Shown one piece after another: positions 49,150-57,545 of a stretch of DNA of 64,000 nucleotides; within the stretch, counting starts at the first letter, position 1, and every line of letters begins with the position of its first letter. This stretch comes from Polytrichum commune (lineage: Eukaryota > Streptophyta > Polytrichopsida > Polytrichales > Polytrichaceae). The stretch covers positions 2,604,001 through 2,668,000 of the forward strand of contig OX485809.1 of the NCBI GenBank assembly GCA_950295325.1, in the 5' to 3' direction. The notes under the pieces are model-generated. The model was not told where the DNA came from. It saw only the letters and a program-made list of their open reading frames with translations, and ran no database searches. Position numbers and translations under genes: made by a program.

Positions 49150-49475
49150 GGAGCTGTGTCTATCCTTAATGATTGCTTGAATGTTAAGCTATTAAGATAT
49201 AATGAAAAATCAAATGATCTATTTTTAATGTTTAATGTATATAAATAGATGTTGGTTAGTGAAAATGCAATCAAAACAATTGTTATAATGTTATCATAGT
49301 CAACTCTAGATTGCTATTGGAGAATCTTACCATATAGTCCTATGATAGGTTCCTATGATAGGTTCCTATGATAGGTTCCTATGATAGGTTCCTATGATAG
49401 GTTCCTATGATAGGTTCCTATGATAGAACTCAACATGTTATAATTTTGGACATGGACTTAGTCCAATTTTACTTA
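49150..49475 (+). repeat. Diverged dispersed repeat, copy 2, with expanded core
   Basis: Collinear with 3170-3480. Its centre has become the 13-bp tandem array at 49338-49426. The downstream arm 'aacatgttataattttggac.tggacttagt' matches 'aacacattataactttggac.tggacttagt' in copy 1. Confidence 0.6.
49338..49426. repeat. 13-bp palindromic tandem repeat, ~7 copies
   Basis: Unit tcctatgataggt repeated 6.8 times without a mismatch. Each unit contains cctat-g-atagg, perfectly palindromic around a central base, so every unit can pair with itself or its neighbours. Confidence 0.92.
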
Positions 49476-49497
49476 ATTATCAATTATGAGTAGGACA

Positions 49498-49710
49498 ACA
49501 CATCATTTATGGTCTTTTGTGTCACGTAGTATTTGGGTTTACGCAATGCTTTAACTAGTCATTATAAATCTCATTTTCTACCAACAAAGGTCGAATGAGT
49601 CGTTCGGACATTATAAAACACTAGCATCTTTACTTGGTAAGACCTAACATTAGAGCACTGCGTATGTAACTCCGAAGAGTAAGTGTTACCAAATACCATA
49701 AACAGTATAC
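49498..49710. mobile_element. ~213-bp MITE, copy 2
   Basis: Relative of 34492-34705 with the same length and end structure: left acatcatttatggtc... and gggtttacgcaatgc; right gcgtatgtaactccgaagag then accataaacagt. More diverged than copy 1. Confidence 0.65.
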
Positions 49711-50608
49711 AGTTGTCCATGGATGATAGATGATGAATTGGTGATGAAACTCAGCAGACATGATGCTATGAGTTGCAGTTTTTGGCAGGCTTAAATTTGA
49801 CATGATAGACTAGGTTTGCATTGGTTTGCTTTGCCAGACTAAAAGCTTGCATTGCAAGTTACATCATTATGAGAGGAGATTGAAATTCTGGACCCTCGCA
49901 CAATATATGTGTTTTTGACTGTCATGGATCACTCTTTGGCAAAAAACTTAAAGTTCAGATCAGGGTGAACTTCGACATCACCATTATCAGTCATTCTTTG
50001 GGGATGGCGATGGGGATGGGCTTCAAATTTGACGTTAATTCCTTGGTGCTTGGAGCCTCTTAAAAAAAGTCAACAATTTGCGATCAATTCCACAACATTT
50101 GAAGTGCATCAACAAGCTGGACTTGTACGGTAACCAGATTCACAAACCGGCACCTTTGTTCATTCATAGCTGAGAGCCGGCCAAGAATCATAATCACTAA
50201 CATCAATTCCGAAATTCTCATTGATTGTTGAATGAAGGTCCGTGGGCAATGAATCACCAATGCTGAAACCAAGTTACAACCAGGTCGCTCAGCATGGTAT
50301 AATAAAGTTTCAGCGAAATATGAGTCTACTACGAAACAGAAACATCTATACAGTCAGATTCAGCGAGTCTAGTTATATACTCGCTGAACTAACAATCTTA
50401 TGGCATGGGTAGTTTCTGCACAATAAACGTAAAGCTGCCTGGCTCGCACATTTGCGCCAGTAATTTCAATAAGAAAACGGTTTCCGGTGGCATGAGTTGC
50501 TCACACACTTATATGCTCGTCATCGGAGCTAGCTGGCTGCTGAGTTTTGAGGCTCCCTAGTCGGTGCAAGAATGTCTGTGCCTTGGGTCAGAAGATTAAT
50601 TGATAAAA
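49711..50608. other. 3' flank of the GDSL gene, intergenic
   Basis: No exon recognised. It may contain the 3' untranslated region of the minus-strand GDSL gene, whose stop codon is at 50609-50611. Confidence 0.45.
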
Positions 50609-53600
50609 TCAAGCGAGCTGGGTGGTGTTGGCCGTGCAGGAGAAGCTGGGAGTGATGTATTTTCCAGCATAGAAAAGGTTGATGGCGGCTTTGTTGATTG
50701 TGTGGGAGGGATGGATTCCATCCCAGTTCGCATGGCCACCTGGATTGTCACAAGCTGTGGTCAAATTGTATGTATTTTTACCCACCGTGCCAATCTCTCC
50801 GCACAAAACCTCCTTGTTGAAGTTGTAGTAACCCCCAGCACCACAACATGCCTTCAATGTCTCTGTGATATCTGATGCATCAAATTTTAAATCAACATGA
50901 TCAGAATGACATTAGTATACAAAGTCCCCAACTGTTCCCAAAACTACTACGAAATAGGTAATGGGTCTGAGCCAGCCTACAGAGTTTCGTAGCAGTGACG
51001 GTGGTACTATTTCCGTATTACAACTGACAGGAGGGTGAAACATGTTCATTATTGGACGTAGGGGTCAGTTCGTGACCAAGTCATCAAGTACGAGTGATAA
51101 TGTGCCTCCTCTTGTATCTTATCAAAAGTAGACACGGTAGTGAAATTGGTGGGCCTGACCACTAGGAAAGTTCATCTGTGACATTGCAGAAAACTACTGT
51201 CACAGTGCTAAAGTTTGAAACAACTGCACTAAATATGATATCTAGTGTCACCAATTCTAATTGTCTTGCTCAATACTAAATTGTAAACCACGGTATTGTG
51301 TCACCATCACTAAATGTTAACACCACATTATTTTTCATTCCTTGTATTTTTAATTAATTAATTAATTAATTAATTTGGGGTGTGTGTGGCTATAGATTTA
51401 CAGTGTTGCAATTACTATCACTTACCAGGTGAATTTTCATCCAAATTTCAATTATCCATGACAATATTTTATTAGAAGTTGTTTACAAGGGAACATAGGG
51501 TTTTGACCAATGGATGAACTCATCCAACATCCATGACAGCATTTAAAAATTTATTCATAAGAAGTGTCATCCGGAAAGTTACCATGGTGACATTAAATAC
51601 CATATGACACTAAATATCATATTTAGTGTAGCAAATATCCAAAAGCAAGTAGTCCAAGTTGAGTCTGCAACCTTTTAAGTGTCCTTGGGAGCTGTGAAGT
51701 ACTACCGTAGTACCTATACGACTTCAGCTATTTATAAAAGAAATAGCATCATATGTTCTATTTTTGGATTCGACAATCCCGCATTTAAATATTTTAAACA
51801 AGAAAATTTCCAAAAATTTGGTTTTCCCTAAAATAGTTGAATTAGTGTCAAAGTGGTAAAGGCACTATGGTATAGTTAATTGCAATGGCTATGTACTGGC
51901 TAAAACAAGAGAAAGAGAAAGAAAAAAGAAAAAGAAAAAGAACTGCTACTAATGTTACCAAAATATGAATGATGATTTACAAATCTTTTTCCAAGTGAAC
52001 TACGACATACTATTGATGTGCAAAAGTATGGAAGTTGATATCCGCATGAATTATGTTAGCCTGTTGATGTGCAAAAAGCATGAAAGTTGACATCCTTATG
52101 AATTGGGTGATGTATGCGAAGAGCCTTGCCACGGGCTATAGAAAGGCTCCAAGCGATGGCATGTTCATTACAAGACGTAGTGATCATGTCATGACTGGAT
52201 AATCTTCTACTACGGGCATGCACCTCCTCATATCCAATTAGGAATGTAGTCCACGTTAGCAAAACCACATGACCAAACCACTACGGACCACATAATGGGA
52301 CGAGAGGAGAGTGAATGATGAGCAACGAGACATCCATTGACTCTTGCCCATTATGAGACACATAATCACATAAACCGATCTGCTCATTTAGATGTAGACT
52401 ATAGGACGAAGTGTGGCCCGTGTAAATAGAAACGTGCAAGAGAGTTGTTGGAAGTGTCCTCCACTTGAAGGAGCGACCGGTTATGCATACTTGGAAGGCT
52501 TTGGAGTAGGAGGAACATAAATTTAGAAGGGTCCCTGAAGCAACGAGGATACTTACTGTAGCTGCTTGGGCTGCTCAAAACATGATTGTAAACGCCGTAG
52601 AAGTCGGCTAAGTAGAACTTGATGCTTGGGTGTCTGGCTCGGAAGGCAAGCACCTTGGCTTCCAGCTTCTTGTTGTGGGAGACGCTGATCTGGTTGAACT
52701 CCGACAGGCATCCGAAGCGGTTATACTTGTCGAGTTTCCCAGGGTACAAAGTGAGCAGGGCCGGTGTGCAACCCAGCGGTAGAAGGTTGCCAACCAGAAT
52801 TTCCTTGGCTCCGAAATCCACAAGACCCTATAACAGCAGGGCACGAGCACCACAAAGTTGGGAAATTAATGATTGAACCTGGACTAGTCTCTCAGAAGTT
52901 ATGCCTCCCAATAATTCCTTCCTCACAAGTCTCTCAATCTCTGACATCAGTCGACGGTGGAGTGATTTTATATAAGTCCAGCTCTTCAAAGTCTCAAAAA
53001 GAGAATGGCCACGTAGTTGTCATGTGTGTTGGTATTCGAGAGCATAGTCCTCTACTTTCTAGGCATATGAAGATTGATAATGAATGCAGTGTAAACAGGG
53101 GTCCGAAAAATTCCAGTCTTTGTGATGCAACACTAACTTAGTGAATGGGAGATAGCAATCAACCTCTACCTCAAGAAAATCACTGATGGCTGATACGACA
53201 AACCTAGTTGTGTGGATGCTTTCAGAAAGCACAATACTCTAATCTTCAGGCATACTAGCCAGCTCTAAGAAGATTGATATTGAATGCACCAATAACACAA
53301 GGCTCAAATATCCCAGTTTTGTGATGCAACACACAAACTTAGTAGATGGATAGGAGACAGCTTTAATCAACTTTACCTGAATAAAATCACCGATGGCAGA
53401 TACAACAGATTCAACTTGGCCGATCAACTTGCTTGCGGTTGCTGTCCCATAGAATAGCGGATGAAAGTAGTCCTGGAATCCAGCTTGCACAGCGTACATA
53501 GAGGTGTTGAGTGTGGAGTAAGCAGGCAGCTCCTGTGTAACATCTGGTCATAGAAACAAAACGCAACTCGAGTGCTTCAATTATGCATACGAGAACCAAA

Positions 53601-54759
53601 GAGGAGAGTGACAAATGATTAGGAGTCCCCCCCAAAAAAAGCTGAAAAAATCCTTATAGATAGAGGGGTCATTGCAAAAAAATTGAGTTGTGTCGATCGA
53701 CTTACAGGTCTGTTTGTAGTAGAGATCCAACCGAACCTTGTAGCGGCGCAGCCATTGCAGCTGGTAATTGAGGGAGTAAGGGGTTTGTAAACCGGTATTG
53801 GGGTACCAGTAGTCAGTCCAGTTCACGGCGGTCGCTCCTGCAACTGCAAAGTTTGTTCCCCATTGTGGTGACGTCGCAATGCTTCGGAGCCAGGGGTAGG
53901 TCGGGCCCAAGCTCAGACTGAAGGCTGTCATAAAATAATTTATTTATAGCAAAAAAGTGAGTTCACCCTTACTCTTCCAATATGCCAGAATTGGAGAACA
54001 ATGAACACTACTCCTGCGCAGTAAGGCTTAACCTTTCTCAGTGAGTGCAGAACATGAAAGTCAGAAGCAATCAAGCATGTCAAAACTCATGATGGTAATT
54101 AAGTCAAAGTCGATGATGACGACGAATAAAAATTCAGTACATCGACGTCAGTATACCCATAATTTCCAACATGCCAATGCTTGAATTAACACTTCGGTAA
54201 TGGATTTCAGAAGCCTTTCAGCATGTCAAAAGGCATGATGGTAATTAAGTCAGAGGCGATGAAGATTAAAAAATTCAGTGCACCGATCTCAGTATACCCA
54301 ATTCCAATATGCCAGATTTGGATCACAACACTCCCATTATGTCCAGTAGGGTGAGTGATGCAGAGCATGCAATTCAGAAGCAATAATTAATGAAGCGCAT
54401 CTCAAACACAACACATGAGATGGCTTAAGTCAGCGGTGACGACAATGATGAAGAATGTGGATTCATATGAATGTAAATGCTGATGTGGGCTTACAAAGGT
54501 AGTCGATGAAGTTCTTGCCATCGCACCAACGATCCGCGCCATGTCCAGGCCAAGTGATGCCGTAGGGATTCATCTCCTCATACTTAAACTGGATCGGGAA
54601 AGAAGCAATGGCGTTTCCATTCTCGGCAATGGAGTCCCCGAACGCATACACAGCCGGGTAACTGCATATGGACTTCGAGTCCACCGCCTGAAACAGGCAA
54701 CAACAACTGATCGCCACAGTTACTGCAAGCACCGACATCATCCCCACCACTCTCGCCAT
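50609..54759 (-). CDS. GDSL-type esterase/lipase, secreted
   Basis: Five exons in coding order: 54759-54495, 53924-53706, 53543-53377, 52827-52557, 50871-50609, all GT/AG and in phase, giving 394 residues, usual for plant SGNH/GDSL enzymes. A hydrophobic signal peptide covers about 1-26, implying secretion or cell-wall location. Block I is YAFGDSIAENGN with nucleophile Ser43; block II NFAVAGAT has the oxyanion Gly118; block V WDGIHPSH supplies Asp358 and His361. Other family landmarks are NPYGITWPG, LLPLGCTPA, FYGVY and KACCGAGG. Block III is unusual: AGFQD has Gln185 where the family has the oxyanion Asn (GxND). Exon 3 must start at 53543, because the nearer CAG would create a stop. The start at 54759 is followed at once by the signal peptide. 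Substrate cannot be told from sequence; reduced or altered activity is possible. Confidence 0.92.
51224..51632 (-). mobile_element. CACTA-like MITE, copy B, in GDSL intron 4
   Basis: Left end ctgcactaaatatgatatct and right end gacactaaatatcatattta then gtgtagc are inverted repeats. They match the ends of copies A, C and D, in opposite orientation to A. A (taat)n microsatellite at 51351-51374 has expanded inside it. Both ends are the best preserved of the family. It lies well inside the 1.7-kb intron 4. Confidence 0.75.
53047..53410 (-). repeat. Duplication including the end of GDSL exon 3
   Basis: 53047-53208 (within intron 3) is a diverged direct copy of 53258-53408, which includes the last 30 or so bases of exon 3 and its donor. 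On the minus strand the intronic copy reads VVSAISDFLE followed by GTAGAG. The true exon reads VVSAIGDFIQ followed by GTAAAG. The extra copy keeps frame and a GT but has no partner acceptor that improves the protein. Confidence 0.7.
53971..54460. repeat. Three tandem units in GDSL intron 1
   Basis: Units begin at 53971, 54163 and 54302 with 'ttccaatatgcca' or variants. They share 'cagaagcaa', 'gcatgtcaaaa..catgatgg', 'taattaagtcagaggcgatga', 'aattcagt.ca.cga' and 'cagtataccca'. Unit length varies from about 140 to 190 bp. They fill most of the intron. Confidence 0.7.
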
Positions 54760-54801
54760 CTCTCCAAAAACCGGGCCAAAACCTTGCAAATTCTTCCCTC
54801 G

Positions 54802-54807
<6 letters not shown>

Positions 54808-54854
<47 letters not shown>
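54808..54854 (-). promoter_or_regulatory. (GA)n tract in the GDSL 5' leader
   Basis: A 47-bp uninterrupted CT run on the plus strand (GA in the sense strand), 49-95 bp upstream of the start codon. GA tracts near plant starts are typical binding sites for GAGA-binding (BPC-type) factors; that role is inferred. A tatatc box lies immediately beyond it. Composition is GC-richer up to about 55.3 kb. Confidence 0.55.
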
Positions 54855-54859
<5 letters not shown>

Positions 54860-55400
54860 ATCAGCTCACAATCCAGTAGTACCAAGAAGTTGGCACTCAA
54901 TCGATCCCTCTCTCCTGTCAGACCCACAAGTGCAAGATGTTGATCTGCACTTGTTGTGAAGAGGATCGAACTTCTGGAGGTTGTGTGTACGATCAGACCC
55001 GTGAATCTGATGCTTGAGATTTGTTGGGGTGGGTTGAATAAAATGTGTGGGAATGGAGGAGGGTGATATAGTGCTCTCCCTTGGCGGTCCCACAAGCTGA
55101 CAGATTGTTCCATCCGAGTCTACTAGGTAGTCAGTACCGCTGCATGCTTTCCTTTCCTTTCCTCTCTGTCTGTCTGATTGTCTTGCATTTTGCTTTGATT
55201 TTCTCTTTTGCTTTTTCGTTTTTGTGTTTTTGCGATCTGCCCGAGGAGGAACCGCGCGGTTGCTCCATCGCTCCGTTTCCTGCTCCCTCCTCTCCACCTT
55301 CTCCACCTGCTACGTTGGGGTAAATTGTGGTATGCGTTGGGTACAGTGAAAGCCTGGGGCGTAGGCCAACTTTTAGACGCTAGAGGCTAGCTAGAGCTTG
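54855..55400 (-). promoter_or_regulatory. Probable GDSL promoter region
   Basis: GC-richer than the flanks, with open frames on both strands that carry no domain. Its position directly upstream of the GDSL leader suggests the promoter. No defined TATA or start site could be assigned. Confidence 0.35.
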
Positions 55401-55646
55401 GGAGGAGAGATGAGATTATTGTACACCAGCGTACCTCTTGTTCATCCAACATAAAAGCGTTAAAATAGTGTGCATCCTGGACGTTACTTATTGTGAGCTG
55501 ATTTAACATGTTGGAAATAGCTTTAAAGACCCCAAATTAATCTACTCAAGGTCATTTAAGATGACTCAACAACAAGTCTGCAAGAGGTCAAATTCTTAAG
55601 TTGGGTTGATGAGAGGTACGCTGGTATACGATAATTCCCTCCCTCC
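55401..55646. mobile_element. ~246-bp MITE, 'ACCAGCGTACCTCT' family
   Basis: Left end ggaggagagatgagattatt then gtacaccagcgtacctct; the right end, read inward, is ggagggagggaattatcgta then taccagcgtacctct. Nearly 40 bp of inverted repeat. The family recurs at 55701-56308 and as a solo end at 17913-17950. Confidence 0.75.
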
Positions 55647-55700
55647 ACTTCTCACCAATGGCAGATTCTAAGATTCAAAGGCCATGGCCCCTCCAGCTCG

Positions 55701-56308
55701 GAAAGAGGGAATCGTCGCATACGAGCGTACAGTCTCTCATCCATCCAACGCATATGAGAAGTTGACCCCTGCATGTTTTTTGCCAAATCATCTCAAATGA
55801 CTCGACAAAATTGGAGTCCTTAAAACTACATTGAATATTCTATAATAGTGTCATTTGGTATTTTATATCACCATGGTGAATTTTCTAATGACACTTCTTG
55901 TAAATATGTATACAAGTATTGTCTTCCCAACTTGGTAAATTGTGCATCGTAACATTTTTGTGATGGAATATTGTCATGGATGATTGAAATTTGGATGACA
56001 AAGCGCTTAGCACGTGACAATAGTTTCAATGCTGTCAATCTAGAATGCCCAATTTCTTTACAAGGAATGAAAAATAATGTTAACTTTACCTTCTTTTTTT
56101 TGAGTGTTGATGACACTACACAGGCAGTTTACAAATACTATTCAGCAAGACAAATAGGAATTGGTGACATGAAATACAATATATATTGTAGTATTTCCGA
56201 TGTCAAATCAACTAAAAAAAGGAACCTCCTGGTTGCATACTATTTTAGGATCTTAGTGTTGGATGGATGAGAGGCAATACGCTCGTGGACGATGATTCCA
56301 TGTCTCTA
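55701..56308. mobile_element. Outer MITE of the same family, host of copy C
   Basis: Left end gaaagagggaatcgtcgcat then acgagcgtac and ctctcatccatccaac; right end gttggatggatgagaggcaa then tacgctcgtgg and gattcc. The ends are inverted repeats of about 45 bp. The interior is interrupted by the CACTA-like MITE at 55826-56191, leaving about 240 bp of its own sequence, the same length as its neighbour at 55401-55646. Confidence 0.75.
55826..56191 (+). mobile_element. CACTA-like MITE, copy C (nested)
   Basis: Begins ctacattgaatattctataa then tagtgtca and ends ttggtgacatgaaatacaat then atatattgtag. Collinear with copies A and D (gatgattgaaatttggatga, acaaggaatgaaaaataatg). Sits inside the MITE at 55701-56308. 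Confidence 0.75.
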
Positions 56309-56352
56309 TGAACAATTCCTAGATGATGAGATCGTCTCATTTTGCTTTCCGC

Positions 56353-56752
56353 TAAGAGTGGGTTTACACCAGGGTCCAAGACCAAAGAAACTCTGAAATC
56401 AAGCGATCCTTATTGGTGGAGAGAAGGTGTTTTTGGACCCAAGGAGTTTACACTAGGGTTTGGGTCCAAGGTATGAGAAAAAATTAAATAAAGTGACACT
56501 AATGTGGCATCATTTCCTTGCCAAATTTTAGCGGTCCCAACTCAAGAAAATACTCGTTGATTGAGAAAGCAATCCTCAACCTTGGGGTTCAATCTTGAGT
56601 GTCCATAAGTGAGGTCCACTAAAGGGATTTTTTGCCTTAAGTTTCTTGAACATGACTATCACTTTGGAGAGTAGAGAAATGTTGTACATTGGGGAGGGGT
56701 GATATGGACCCCAAATTTCTTGGATCCAGATTGCAAGTATAAACCCACCCTT
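56353..56752 (+). mobile_element. MITE family 'GTGGGTTTACA', copy 2
   Basis: Left end aagagtgggtttacacc and right end ...tataaacccacccttgat are inverted repeats. Internally, a diverged copy of the left end recurs as 'ggagtttacactagggtttg'. The relative at 20142-20459 is in opposite orientation. Confidence 0.65.
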
Positions 56753-56940
56753 GATCTCACTTGACTAACTTAGGGTCTTTGATGCTATTTATGGGGTCAA
56801 ATATACTAAAAAAATGAAATATCCAAGCTACAAGGGGTTCCCAACGTTTTCACCTTTTTGAACCTAGTACTTGCATGAGATTTGGCACAAATCCTTGATC
56901 ATAGCCTGGTATAATGTCTACTAGAATCCATAAAGAAAAT

Positions 56941-57309
56941 TACGCTAAATATTGTATTTGATGTCACTATGATAACTCTTCTAATGACACTTATGGATAA
57001 ATTTACAAGTATTGCATGGGTCATTAAAATTTAGATGAAATCTATATCAATAATTGAAACAAAGTTTGGTATATTTTGCATCTAAACATTTCTATAATGA
57101 GATATTGTCATGGATGATTGAAATTTAGATGAAAGGTCACATAGTCAAAGACAATAACTGCAACAATGAAAATCAATAATGCCAAATAAATTCTACAACG
57201 AACGATGTTAGGTTCACATTTGGTGATGGTGACACCACATGGGCGGTTTACAATTAGTATTGAGCATGACAAATAGAATTGGTGACACTATAAACAATAT
57301 TTAGTATGG
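56941..57309 (+). mobile_element. CACTA-like MITE, copy D
   Basis: Begins tacgctaaatattgtatttg then atgtca and ends ttggtgacactataaacaat then atttagta. Shares the internal gatattgtcatggatgattg block with copy C and gtgatggtgacacc.cat with copies A and B. Confidence 0.7.
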
Positions 57310-57359
57310 ACTATAGTACTTGGAAAGTTCCATCATGTTAAAGTTCTTGTAGGATGTAA

Positions 57360-57545
57360 ATTATGGCGAGATCGAGAAGTGTTAGTGTGGGGGGGTTTAG
57401 TGTCAGCTCCTTGTAAAGGGTGAAGTAGATTTATGTCCAATGTCATTCCCTTGAGAGTGACCACAAACGTTCTACGAACACACACTCTATTCACTCCAAT
57501 CTCAGCCTCCTTGAGACTGGAATCCCTCGTCTATCGTAGGGTTTT
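57360..57545 (+). repeat. Relative of the 282-bp insertion
   Basis: 'tatgtccaatgtcattccctt', 'tacgaacacacactctattc' and 'cctccttgagactggaatccc' align with the second half of 1153-1434. Diverged; boundaries unclear. Confidence 0.45.

Noticed and set aside
53528-53543. GDSL exon 3 starting at the ACACAG next to GAGCTG
   Set aside because: With the phase-1 donor of exon 2 it would create TGA; the upstream ACCAG keeps the frame and has a better pyrimidine tract.
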